NCBI GenBank assembly: GCA_965221345.1
Contig: CBDCSD010000002.1
Coordinates: 1 to 64,000, forward strand
DNA: 64,000 bases
Source of the DNA: Bin5 sp965221345
Lineage (GTDB): Bacteria > Chloroflexota > Anaerolineae > Caldilineales > Caldilineaceae
Direction: 5' to 3'
How positions within the stretch are numbered: the first letter of the stretch is position 1; every line of letters starts with the position of its first letter. The notes beneath the pieces are model-generated. The model saw only the letters and a list, made by a program, of their open reading frames with translations. It was not told where the DNA came from and ran no database searches. Below are positions 45,158-54,157 of this stretch, in pieces. Position numbers and translations under genes: made by a program.

Positions 45158-45865
45158 TCAGTCAGGGTAATCGATCTGAATCGTGTCGAACTCGATGACA
45201 CCTTCGGGCAGGTAGGAATAGTCTGGCTCATAGTCGCGGTGTGTGCGCAGGCGGTCCTTCATTTCCAAGGGGATGTCAACCGGAACGACGGTTAGAGGAA
45301 ACATCACCAGAATCAGGTCGCAGTTCACATCCAGTAGCGCATCGCGAATATCACCATAGCCGTAGAGCTCTTGCTTGTCGTGACGGCCGCCCACGCATGT
45401 CCATTGGGCTGGATCATCGGACAGCAGTAGGGTCTGCTCACTCCAGTCGGGAGTGACGGTAAGGGACTGACCGGTAAGGGCGAAATTTGGTCGGGTGTCG
45501 CCGACATCGGCCTGTACCCAAAGGGTAAGATTCGCTCCCTTCAGGTCAACGTTGCCGCGCAGACGGACGGTCATGCGCGCATTGGTGAGGTTGCGATCCT
45601 TCCCTTCTGCCAGAAAGTAGTTGACGCCGACCTCGGCTGCGATCTCGTCGGAGTAGTAATCGGCGTGCGTGTAGAGGCAGGCGAGCAGATGCAGGTAGCC
45701 TGCGCCGGGGGCACAGTGATTGGGGTCGACGCGCCAGGGGCTGCGGGTAACGAAGGCGCCTTCGTTCAGTTCCGGGAGATGTGATCCTGTTCCCCATGCG
45801 CACCATCCCCCGGGGCCGTTGTCGAATGTTTCGTTATAGGGTGTGCGATTCACTGTCGTCTCCAT
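45158..45865 (-). CDS. Hypothetical protein, beta-sandwich-like
   Basis: A 235-residue protein from ATG 45865 ('METTVNRTPYNETFDN'). 'NGPGGWCAWG', alternating hydrophobic strands, 'ANLTLWVQADVGD' and a terminal 'GVIEFDTIQIDYPD' suggest a laminin-G or carbohydrate-binding-type jelly roll, as in proteins that bind glycans. No signal peptide. I do not recognise a named family. It stands alone, convergent with the MTHFR remnants. Confidence 0.6.
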   Translation of the reverse strand: METTVNRTPYNETFDNGPGGWCAWGTGSHLPELNEGAFVTRSPWRVDPNHCAPGAGYLHLLACLYTHADYYSDEIAAEVGVNYFLAEGKDRNLTNARMTVRLRGNVDLKGANLTLWVQADVGDTRPNFALTGQSLTVTPDWSEQTLLLSDDPAQWTCVGGRHDKQELYGYGDIRDALLDVNCDLILVMFPLTVVPVDIPLEMKDRLRTHRDYEPDYSYLPEGVIEFDTIQIDYPD

Positions 45866-46042
45866 TGAAGGGGTGTGTTGCCGTTGGCCTTTCTGGGAGG
45901 CCGGCTGTTGATGATAGTGTGTTTGCGATGGACCTGCATGTGGGTCATGCCAGAGGAGCAATTGCATCCAAAGAGAGGGCCCTGAACTGTTGGTAGGGGT
46001 TAAGAAGGTTAAACATGTTCAAAGCCCGCGATTAAGTGCAGG

Positions 46043-46065
46043 GAGCTACCTTGGCCAGGTAGCTC
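46043..46065. other. Inverted repeat GAGCTACCT/AGGTAGCTC
   Basis: A 9-bp stem with TGGCC loop between two genes. Neither strand has a strong U-tract, so it is a hairpin of unclear role; the stem core resembles the terminator at 35167. Confidence 0.35.
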
Positions 46066-46108
46066 TCACAAAGTTTCTATAAAGCACTGACATCTGCTGT
46101 TGCTGCCT

Positions 46109-46384
46109 TTACCCGCTTTGCAGACGCTCTACAACCCACATTTTGGCTAACGTGGTTGCCTCAACACCTCTCTTTTCTGCCTGATGTCGGAGTTCCTCGA
46201 ATAGACTGGAACTGAGACGAATCGTAAGAGTCTGCGAAAGCACGGGTGATACCCTTACTTCCTCCTCCGGCACCTCGCTGAATTCGTCGGGATAATCCAA
46301 AAAATCATGCGTATCAAACCACTCCGCCATCTCCTGGCGGCTCTCAAATTCTGGTATTCTCTGCGTTTGCTCGTTGTTAGTCAT
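46109..46384 (-). CDS. CopG/ribbon-helix-helix antitoxin-like protein
   Basis: A 91-residue acidic protein. The C-terminal 'LTIRLSSSLFEELRHQAEKRG' followed by 'TTLAKMWVVERL' is a ribbon-helix-helix DNA-binding unit like CopG or BrnA antitoxins; the N-terminal part 'EMAEWFDTHDF' resembles antitoxin arms. AAGAAG precedes ATG 46384. No partner toxin is next to it. Confidence 0.65.
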   Translation of the reverse strand: MTNNEQTQRIPEFESRQEMAEWFDTHDFLDYPDEFSEVPEEEVRVSPVLSQTLTIRLSSSLFEELRHQAEKRGVEATTLAKMWVVERLQSG

Positions 46385-46689
46385 TGGATTCACTTCTTTG
46401 GTTATAACTTGCTCTCTGTTTTCGGGACGATGGGTGAGCGGTTACAGGGTAGTATTGCCCGATGTTGACCCGCCTACCAAGCACTCAGAAGTTCTCGCAA
46501 AAACGGCCCGATATTGTAACAGATAAATCAAGGAATTTATAGGTTTTTTCTAGTGTTTTGTTAGCATCCTCCTTTATCAGAAATGTGAACGTCTCGGATT
46601 TCCGGATAGGTCGCGAGCCCAGAACTGACATCCTCCGATAACGCTGGAACTCTAGAAAATCGCCTTACGCAATCCTGTTTGGCCCAGAC

Positions 46690-47943
46690 CTACCCAGTCG
46701 GCAGGACAAAATAGAAGCGGGCGCCGCCTTCGGCGCGGTTTTCGGCGCCGATGACGCCGCTGTGGGCTTCGACGACGGCCTTGGAGATGGTGAGGCCCAG
46801 GCCGGAGCCGCCGCCGCGGGCGCGGCTGCGGGATTGCTCGACGCGGTAGAACTGTTCGAAGACTTTGGGCAGGCTGTCTTCAGGGATGCCCGGCCCGGAG
46901 TCGAACACATCGACGCGCACGCCTCCTGCAACTCCCTGTGCGCTGACGGCGACGGAGCCTCCGGGCGGTGTGTGGCGCACGGCGTTGCCGATCAGATTGG
47001 TTAATACGCGACTGATGAGGCCGGCGTCCAGCGAGACCGGGTCGACGCGGGGGTCGGCGCTGCCGGATAGCCCAATGCCCAGTTCTTCGGCTTTGACCGC
47101 GAAGCTCTCCAACGTGTCGGAAATCAGATCGGAGAGTGAGATGGGGTGCCGCTCAAGTTGCAGGCCGCCGGCTTCGATTTCGGCCATCTCGAACAGTTCG
47201 TCGATCAGGAGAGAGAGAGCGGCGGCGTCGCGCTGCACCGTGCGAAGATAGCGTTGTGTTTCGGCCGGGTCGGTCACATAGCCATCGGTGAGCGCTTCCA
47301 CCAGGGCCTGGATGGAGGCCAGGGGCGTGCGGAGATCGTGGCCGATCCAGGCCAGCAGATTGCGGCGCAGCTGCTCCGTCTCCTGCTGCTGGTTTTCGGC
47401 CGCTTCCAACCGGGCAGCCATCTGGTTGAAAGTAATTCCCAGTCGCGCCAGTTCATCTTTGCCGACAACTTCGACGCGCACGTCGCGCCTGCCTTCGGCA
47501 ATCGCGGTGGCGGCCCGGCCCACCCATTGTATTTTCTCCGAGAGGGCAGTCGACAGGAAATAGCCCAGCGCGGTGGCGATGCCGCCAGCAAATATGAGCA
47601 GCACGGCGGCCAAGCGCAGATCGTGTTCGCTTGCGAACATCAGGCGGGCGATAACGAACACATTGAGGAAGGTCAAGAGGCTGGCGAAGCCGTAACCGCC
47701 CAGCAGAGTCCAACTGAGGCGGGGGGAGTAATGCAGCCAGCCCAGACGATAGACCAGGTAAACTGCAGCCACGGACAGGAGCGCGGTCGCGGTCAGGAAC
47801 TGCGCCATCGCCCACAGTTCGTCTGGTGGAGGATTGAGGACGGCCAGGAACAAGACCAATCCGCCTACGACGGCGATAATGACACTGATAAGAAAGCGAA
47901 CTGACAGCGAGGTTGGCGACGGGAATGAGGTTGTTGTGTTCAT
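46690..47943 (-). CDS. Sensor histidine kinase (HAMP type)
   Basis: A 417-residue kinase with about four TM helices in residues 15-135, a HAMP linker (~135-190), the dimerisation/phosphoacceptor His202 in 'WIGHDLRTPL', and the ATP-binding N, G1 and G2 boxes 'NLIGNAVRHTP', 'VFDSGPGIP' and 'GGGSGLGLTI'. It has no large extracellular sensor, so it may sense membrane state. It follows its response regulator on the minus strand with a 50-bp gap. Confidence 0.9.
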   Translation of the reverse strand: MNTTTSFPSPTSLSVRFLISVIIAVVGGLVLFLAVLNPPPDELWAMAQFLTATALLSVAAVYLVYRLGWLHYSPRLSWTLLGGYGFASLLTFLNVFVIARLMFASEHDLRLAAVLLIFAGGIATALGYFLSTALSEKIQWVGRAATAIAEGRRDVRVEVVGKDELARLGITFNQMAARLEAAENQQQETEQLRRNLLAWIGHDLRTPLASIQALVEALTDGYVTDPAETQRYLRTVQRDAAALSLLIDELFEMAEIEAGGLQLERHPISLSDLISDTLESFAVKAEELGIGLSGSADPRVDPVSLDAGLISRVLTNLIGNAVRHTPPGGSVAVSAQGVAGGVRVDVFDSGPGIPEDSLPKVFEQFYRVEQSRSRARGGGSGLGLTISKAVVEAHSGVIGAENRAEGGARFYFVLPTG

Positions 47944-47993
47944 AGGCCCCCCTTTGAAGCGTCTGGCTCAGAATACACAGCCGTTCCCCCTGC

Positions 47994-48692
47994 TTACTCT
48001 CCCGGCTCAAAGCGATAGCCTACGCCCCAGACGGTTATGATATGGCGCGGATTCGACGGGTCCTGCTCGATCTTCTCACGCAGGCGGCGTACGTGGACGG
48101 TGACCGTGCTGGCGTCGATGAACTCTGACACGCCCCAGACCCGATCGAGCAATTGGTCACGGTTGAAGACCTGATTGGGATTGCTGGTGAACATCCACAA
48201 CAGATCGAACTCCTTGACGGTCAGAGGGATCTCCTCACCAGTGACGGTCACCCGGCGAGTGCGGGGATCGATGTGTATTTCGCCACAGGTTACGGGTTGC
48301 TCGCCGCCGGGGGGTGGGGGGGCCTGCTGGGTGCGCCGCAGCACGGCCTTCACTCGACTGACCAGTTCGCGGGGGCTGAAAGGTTTGACGACGTAGTCGT
48401 CGGCGCCAAGCTCCAGACCGAGAATGCGGTCGATCTCGTCTTTGCGGGCTGTCAGCAGAATGATCGGGATCGCGCTTGTAGCGCGCACTTGGCGGGTAAT
48501 TTCGAAGCCGTCCACGCCTGGCAGCATCACATCCAGAATCACCAGATCCGGCGGGTCGGACTGTAGCAGATTCAAGGCGGACTGTCCATCACTAACGACG
48601 GTTGCGTTGAATCCCATCTGCTCCAGATAGAGGCTGACAACCTCCCGAATGCTGGGTTCGTCATCTACGACGAGAATTTTGACGCCGGCCAT
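47994..48692 (-). CDS. OmpR/PhoB family response regulator
   Basis: A 232-residue regulator: receiver domain with Asp10/11 and phosphoacceptor Asp54 in 'LVILDVMLPG', then a winged-helix DNA-binding domain with 'LTVKEFDLLWMF' and 'TVTVHVRRLREKIE'. It is paired with the downstream kinase. The target genes are unknown; the divergent spondin/LysM gene (188 bp away) is a natural candidate. Confidence 0.93.
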   Translation of the reverse strand: MAGVKILVVDDEPSIREVVSLYLEQMGFNATVVSDGQSALNLLQSDPPDLVILDVMLPGVDGFEITRQVRATSAIPIILLTARKDEIDRILGLELGADDYVVKPFSPRELVSRVKAVLRRTQQAPPPPGGEQPVTCGEIHIDPRTRRVTVTGEEIPLTVKEFDLLWMFTSNPNQVFNRDQLLDRVWGVSEFIDASTVTVHVRRLREKIEQDPSNPRHIITVWGVGYRFEPGE

Positions 48693-48793
48693 GGTACGTG
48701 GATTTCCTCACAAAAAATGCCACGGAGATAGACTGAATTCGCCAGCGGTTAAGAATCCGGTAATCTTTGCATACTGGCGGAGCAAGATTTTTC

Positions 48794-48802
48794 TGGTATA
48801 CT
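48794..48802 (+). promoter_or_regulatory. Extended -10 upstream of the spondin/LysM gene
   Basis: TGGTATACT gives an extended -10 (TG-n-TATACT), about 80 bp before the gene. No good -35 is seen, which would fit an activator-dependent promoter. Confidence 0.4.
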
Positions 48803-48879
48803 TTTATAGATACATCTGTGATTATATACATTGTTGCATAACATGTTCATTTAACCAACCTTAAGGAGGAACATACCCC

Positions 48880-50343
48880 ATGCAACTAAGGAAGCCACTT
48901 TCTTTGATACTTATCGTGATGCTGTTGTTCTCCACCTCGGTTTTTCTGCTTCCTGCTGAGAGCGCCCTGGCAGGGGACGGGCCGACATTCGAGTCGAGCC
49001 TTGCCCAGGAGGAGATGGGCGATGCGGTCACCTTCCTGGTACGCATCGAGAACATCTCCGGTGACAGCGAACTGCCTACGCCGTTTGCGCCGGGTGTCTG
49101 GGTGCTGCACAGCGAAGCCGGCCCTCTGTTCACGGAAGGTGAAGCTGATAAGGGCTACGGGCTGGAGGCTTTGGCCGAAGACGGCAACCCGGCCGGCCTG
49201 GCTGAAGCTCTGAACGGCATGGACCTGCATGCGGGCGCCTTCAATACGCCGGCCGGCGCCGAAGGGCCTGGGCCGCTTCTACCCGGCGGGGCATATGAGT
49301 TTGAGGTGAAAGCCACGCCTGATACTCCCTATCTTTCCTTTGCCACCATGTTCGTACAGTCCAACGACCTCTTCATTGGACCGGGAGAGGCAGGCATAGC
49401 CCTCTTCGATATGGACGGCATGGCGATGATGGGGATGCAGGACGTCACCGCGGAAATGCAGTTGTGGGACGCGGGCACCGAGGCGAATGAGGAGCCGGGC
49501 GTAGGTGGCGATCAGGCGCCCCGCCAGGCTGCGGCCAACACCGGCCTCCCTGAGATCGAAGGAACAGTTCGTGTCGTGGATGACGGCTATACCTATCCCG
49601 ATGTCTCCGCCCTTGTAAAGGTCACCATCACTGAGGTGATGATGACGGACGAGGGCATGGGCGAAAAAGATGAGATGATGGCCGACAAGGACGACGAGAT
49701 GGCTGACAAGGACGGCATGATGTCGGACAAGGACGGCATGATGGCCGCCGAGATCATGTTGATGGAAGAAGGATCCACGGCATACACGGTGGTGGCGGGC
49801 GACACGCTGGGCTCCATCTCCAGACGCGCCTACGGCAGCAGCAAATACTGGTCTGTCATTTGCAGCGCCAACTCGCTGGAGAACTGCAACCTCATCCACA
49901 TCGGCGATGAGTTGATGCTCCCGTCCGAGGGCGAAGCAATGTCGATGATGGACGACAAGATGATGATGGGCGAGAAAGACGGTATGATGGAAGAGAAGAA
50001 GGACGACATGATGTCCGATAAGGACGACAAGGACGGCATGATGTCCGATAAGGACGGCATGATGGCGGACGGCGCCATGATGGAAGAGATCATGTTGATG
50101 GAGGATGGCTCCACGCCATATACCGTCGCGGGCGGGGACACGCTGGGCTCGATCGCCGAACGCGCCTACGGCTATAGCAAGTTCTGGTCTGCCATTTGCA
50201 GCGCCAACTCGCTGGAAGACTGCAACGTCATCCAAATCGGTGATGCGCTGATGCTCCCTACCCAGGCTGAGGCCGACGAGATGATGGACAGCATGATGAT
50301 GGACGACGGAATGGATGCGATGGACAAGAAGGACGATATGTAG
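48880..50343 (+). CDS. Secreted spondin-domain protein with two LysM domains and Met/Asp-rich linkers
   Basis: A 487-residue exported protein. Signal peptide about 1-32; residues 33-200 match the bacterial spondin_N fold ('TFLVRIENIS', 'LPTPFAPGVWVLHSE', 'DKGYGLEALAEDGNP'). Two LysM domains follow (~298-346 and ~411-459: 'YTVVAGDTLGSIS', 'YTVAGGDTLGSIAE'), separated by linkers built of DKDGMM-like units, 20-30% Met. LysM units bind peptidoglycan or glycan, so it is likely cell-wall-bound. Both LysM domains carry a Cys pair 'CSANSLENC/EDC'. TAAGGAGG is a perfect ribosome site. Confidence 0.82.
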   Translation: MQLRKPLSLILIVMLLFSTSVFLLPAESALAGDGPTFESSLAQEEMGDAVTFLVRIENISGDSELPTPFAPGVWVLHSEAGPLFTEGEADKGYGLEALAEDGNPAGLAEALNGMDLHAGAFNTPAGAEGPGPLLPGGAYEFEVKATPDTPYLSFATMFVQSNDLFIGPGEAGIALFDMDGMAMMGMQDVTAEMQLWDAGTEANEEPGVGGDQAPRQAAANTGLPEIEGTVRVVDDGYTYPDVSALVKVTITEVMMTDEGMGEKDEMMADKDDEMADKDGMMSDKDGMMAAEIMLMEEGSTAYTVVAGDTLGSISRRAYGSSKYWSVICSANSLENCNLIHIGDELMLPSEGEAMSMMDDKMMMGEKDGMMEEKKDDMMSDKDDKDGMMSDKDGMMADGAMMEEIMLMEDGSTPYTVAGGDTLGSIAERAYGYSKFWSAICSANSLEDCNVIQIGDALMLPTQAEADEMMDSMMMDDGMDAMDKKDDM

Positions 50344-50512
50344 GGATTGGGGCATAGATAACCCAAAGTGGAGTACGGAGGCGCGCAAGGCGCGCCTCCG
50401 TTTGTATACATTACACACAGAGATGATCGTGAAAACTCTAACGAAGGGCTTGACCGACAGTGTAGACGGACGGCGCGATGGCCTTGTTCCCAGGCCCGGT
50501 TGCGCTGTTCGA

Positions 50513-51289
50513 GTGAGCGGTGCGGAACGTCAGAGAGTACGGCGCTATCGGTACATTCTGCTGACGTTCGTGTGTGGGCTGATTTTGGCTGGCTGCGTTT
50601 TGCCGGAACGGGCACCGACCCAGAGCGATCTGGGCGATCAAGGCGATCAGAGCGAGACGGTTGAAGCGATTCAGACACGAATAGCGGAGACGCGGGCCGA
50701 GCAGGCTTCAGTCAAGGAAGATGCGATGGCCGACGCAAGTGATAGGGCGCAAGATCAGACAACCGCAGTTGAAGGAACCGACGCGGCGCTGACCACCGGC
50801 CCGACCGCGGAGCAGCTGGAGCTTCTGGCCAAATTGCAGCCTCGGGGAGAGGCGCCAGAGCTGTTCAACGAGGTTTGGCTTAACTCCAATCCGCTCAAGT
50901 TGGCGGATCTGCGGGGCCAGGTGGTGCTGGTCGAGTTCTGGACATATGGGTGATACAACTGCGTAAACGTAATTCCCTCGTTGAGGGAATGGCACCAGAA
51001 GTATGCGGACGATGGCTTTGTCATCATCGGCGTTCACACTCCGGAGTTCAGACACGAACGGGATGTGAATAACGTTGAGAATGCGCTCTCGCGGCTAACG
51101 ATCGAATTCGCTGTCGCAATCGACAATGATTGGACGACCTGGCGTTCCTATCACAACCGCTATTGGCCGGCGATGTACTTTATCGACAAGTCCGGGCAGA
51201 TTCGTTTCCTGAAGATTGGCGAAGGCCAGTATGCTTACTCGGAGTCAGTGATTCAAGCGCTCCTCGCCGAGCCGTACACTACCAATTGA
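50513..51289 (+). CDS. TlpA-like lipoprotein, candidate selenoprotein (in-frame TGA at 50951-50953)
   Basis: Read through the TGA this is a 258-residue thioredoxin-like lipoprotein. GTG 50513 gives a signal peptide with lipobox LAGC (Cys28); ATG 50423 would add 30 residues. The active site reads VEFWTYG-[TGA]-YNC-VNVIP, where the known family has FWTYxCxNC. The TGA, codon 147, thus replaces the first, attacking Cys of CxxC, giving U-x-x-C. Both sides are intact ('VIIGVHTPEF', 'RYWPAMYFIDKSG' follow). The hairpin at 50972-50990 looks like a bacterial SECIS. The alternative is a nonsense mutation of TGC or TGT. Confidence 0.7.
50972..50990 (+). promoter_or_regulatory. SECIS-like hairpin
   Basis: ATTCCCTC-GTT-GAGGGAAT, an 8-bp perfect stem with a 3-nt loop starting with G. 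The loop is 26 nt after the TGA; the known bacterial rule is a hairpin with a G among the first loop bases about 16-37 nt after UGA. Confidence 0.6.
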
Positions 51290-51493
51290 ATGGAGCAGTC
51301 ATTTCGTCCATATGCGGGGGCTTGACTTGCTCCCGTATATGCGCGCGCTCCTCAGGGCTGCAACCGTTCTGCCTTAAGTGCGGCCGGCGAAAGTGCATCA
51401 TCCAAGCCGGTTGTCTTCCCCAGCTCTCCGCAGCGACAGAAGAATCCGACCACAACGGACAATCTCGCTTTTTCGGCGCTCAGGACCGGATAC

Positions 51494-53692
51494 GTGACTG
51501 ACGAGTCTATTTTTGATTCCAAAACTCTATTTTTGAGCGGGCCTTTCGGCGCCGGCAAGACGACTGTTGCAATCGAGCGCATACAGTGGCTACTGCGCCA
51601 GGAGCGGGTGCGAGGGGACGAGATTCTCGTATTGGTACCGCAGCGTACGCTGGGTCAGCCCTACCAGGAGGCATTGCACCGCCCTGAAGTGCCTGCAGGC
51701 GCGCTGGTGGAGGTGACGACGGTGGCATCTCTGGCGAGATCCAGTGTGGCGTTATATTGGCCGTTGGTGGCCCGCTCGGCCGGTTTTGCCGAGCCGCGCA
51801 GAGAGCCGACCTTTCTCAACCTGGAGACGACGCAGTACCACATGGATGGCCTCGTGGAGAAGGCTACGCAACAGGCCGAATTCGATGCCGTCCGCCTGCA
51901 ACGCGGCCGAATCGTCAGCCAGGTGCTGGACAACCTCAACAAAGCGGCGTTGCTCGATTTCACGATTGACGAAGCCTACGCCCGGTTGGAGAATACAGTG
52001 CCGGCTGGGGAGCTGATGACGGCGCGGCTGAATGTTTTGCGAACATCCCGTCGTATCAGCCAGGCGTTCCGGCAGATGTGCCTGGAGGAGTCGCTGGTTG
52101 ACTACAGTTTGCAAATGCAGATCTTTCTGCAGGAGATACTGGAAAACGAATGGTGCAGGACCCATCTGTTCCGCGCTTTTCGCCACCTGATCTTCGACAA
52201 CGCCGAAGAGGAGACTTTCGCAGCGCAGGAGTTGGTGCGCCGCTGGCTCCCTCATCTGGACAGCGCTCTGATCCTGGTCGATGAGGATGGCGGCTACCGG
52301 GCCTTTTTGGGCGCGGACCCGCACAATGCGGAAAGACTGGCCAACTGCACAGAAAGCCGAGCGCGGTTGCCAGGCTCCCATATCATGGCGCCCGGGCTAT
52401 CGGCGATGATCGGGCGCATCAACCGGGCCATTCTTGGTGAGGGTGGCAAAAGCAGGCAGGAGGCGGATCCCGACGACGAAGCACCCGGTTTGACGGACGG
52501 GAGCCCGATTGTATTCCCTGAACGTGCACACCGGTTTTATCCCCAGATGATCGAGTGGGCTGTGGCGGAGATCGAGCGGCTGGTCAAACGGGAGGGCGTC
52601 GCGCCGCGAGAGATTGCAGTGCTGGCACCGTTTGTCAGCGATGCCTTGCGCTTCAGCATCCAGACCCGTTTGGAGGAAAGAGGGATTCCGGCCGCCAGCC
52701 ACCGGCCCAGTCGCGCCTTGAACACTGAGCCGGCCGTGCGGACGCTCCTGACTTTGGCCGCCTTGGCGCATCCATCCTGGCAGCGCCGGCCTTTGCGAGC
52801 GGATGTGACGCTGACTCTCAGGAGCGCAATCGCCCAACTTGATCCAGTTCGTGCCAGCGTATTGGCGCAGGCGGTATACGACGACCGGGGCAGCGGCGGC
52901 GAGTTGATGGCCTTTGAACGTCTACGGGGAGACGTGCAGAAGCGGGTAACGTTCGCAGTGGGTGAGCGCTACGAACGGCTGCGCCGTTGGTTGGCCGACT
53001 ACAGGGCGGAAAGTGAATTTTCTCCCCTCGACAGGTTCTTTGCCAGCATCTTTGGCGAACTGCTGAGCCAGCCCGGGTTCGGATTCCATGACCGGCCGGA
53101 GGCTGCCCGGATGGCCGATCAGCTCGCCCGATCTGCGCGCAACTTCCGTTGGGCGATGGGGGAGCAGGCCGGTACGGTCGGCGCTGGCGTGCAGGCTGGC
53201 AGTCTTGATGAGACCGGGGCGACATCCCCACCTGAAGCTGAACCTTCGGGTCCGCCGATATCACGGCAGGTTGAGATTGGCCGCGCCTACGTGGAACTGG
53301 TGGAGAGCGGTGCATTGGGCGCACTTTATTTGCCGTCGTGGACGGTCGCGGATGATGCGGTTTTCATTGCGCCTGCATACACGTTTCTGATGCGAAACCG
53401 TGCTGTGGATGTGCAGTTCTGGCTCGACATAGGGGCGGAAGGCTGGTGGCAGCGCATATACCAGCCCCTGACCCATCCCTATGTTCTCTCACGCAACTGG
53501 CCGCAGAACCAAAGTTGGAGTGACCTGGACGAGTTTCAAAGTCGCCAAGAAAGCCTGCGCCGCCTGATGATTGGTCTCTTGCGTCGCGCACGCCGCAGTA
53601 TCTTTTTGGGGTTGAGCGACTATGGCGAGAGCGGCATGGAACAGAGGGGGCCTCTTCTGAAAGTGCTCAATCGTGTCCAGGTACAGGCATGA
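51494..53692 (+). CDS. UvrD/Rep-type helicase-related ATPase
   Basis: A 732-residue protein resembling superfamily 1 helicases of the AddB/PcrA kind. Walker A 'SGPFGAGKTTV' is at residues 15-25; 'LIFDNAEEETFAAQELV' resembles motif II; 'AVLAPFVSDALRFSIQTRLEERGIP' resembles later helicase motifs. Motif II is degenerate (no DExx), so it may be a nuclease-complex partner, as AddB is, rather than an active helicase. GTG start. No AddA partner is in the window. Confidence 0.65.
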   Translation: MTDESIFDSKTLFLSGPFGAGKTTVAIERIQWLLRQERVRGDEILVLVPQRTLGQPYQEALHRPEVPAGALVEVTTVASLARSSVALYWPLVARSAGFAEPRREPTFLNLETTQYHMDGLVEKATQQAEFDAVRLQRGRIVSQVLDNLNKAALLDFTIDEAYARLENTVPAGELMTARLNVLRTSRRISQAFRQMCLEESLVDYSLQMQIFLQEILENEWCRTHLFRAFRHLIFDNAEEETFAAQELVRRWLPHLDSALILVDEDGGYRAFLGADPHNAERLANCTESRARLPGSHIMAPGLSAMIGRINRAILGEGGKSRQEADPDDEAPGLTDGSPIVFPERAHRFYPQMIEWAVAEIERLVKREGVAPREIAVLAPFVSDALRFSIQTRLEERGIPAASHRPSRALNTEPAVRTLLTLAALAHPSWQRRPLRADVTLTLRSAIAQLDPVRASVLAQAVYDDRGSGGELMAFERLRGDVQKRVTFAVGERYERLRRWLADYRAESEFSPLDRFFASIFGELLSQPGFGFHDRPEAARMADQLARSARNFRWAMGEQAGTVGAGVQAGSLDETGATSPPEAEPSGPPISRQVEIGRAYVELVESGALGALYLPSWTVADDAVFIAPAYTFLMRNRAVDVQFWLDIGAEGWWQRIYQPLTHPYVLSRNWPQNQSWSDLDEFQSRQESLRRLMIGLLRRARRSIFLGLSDYGESGMEQRGPLLKVLNRVQVQA

Positions 53693-53933
53693 AATTGGAC
53701 GCCTCACGGTACGGTAGGTGCTGTTTTTGGCTTGCGACCGGAATCCTGGGGCGATCCAGGCTGACAGGTTGCGGTTCTCAGAGGCATCGCACCGTTTCAA
53801 CCTAATTCTTCATGCTTCTTGCGTGGAACAGGCATGAAGCGCGCGCCAGTTTCGGTGCAGGCAGACGCGCCCCGGCGACGGCTCCTGCCTTCATCGCTTC
53901 AGTGCTGGGTCAAACAGGCCATTTTGGGCGCAT

Positions 53934-53962
53934 TTGCTCAAATTCTCCCCCTGTATTACAAT
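53934..53962 (+). promoter_or_regulatory. Promoter upstream of the PGRP-type gene
   Basis: TTGCTC at 53934-53939, a 17-bp spacer and TACAAT at 53957-53962. The leader is about 190 nt. Nothing else is seen in the 53693-54157 gap. Confidence 0.55.
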
Positions 53963-54157
53963 GTTGATTCGCACCTGTGCCCAGCCTTCCCCTGTTACTT
54001 GAGGTATCAGTTGGTCAACGATAGCAACGGCGGAGATAGATAGACCGATAGCGGGCGTGTCATCCGCAACGATTGTTACCGCGTGCAGTGCTAGTATCCA
54101 CGAGAGACTAAGGCCAGCTGTCTCCACTCTTTTTGGAATTGACAACTTCTGTGAACC

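Noticed and set aside
50981..51289. Separate thioredoxin-like gene starting at TTG 50981
   Set aside because: It would lack the active site and first strand of the fold, and has no ribosome site; the frame is the same as the upstream lipoprotein, so one gene with a TGA codon is simpler.
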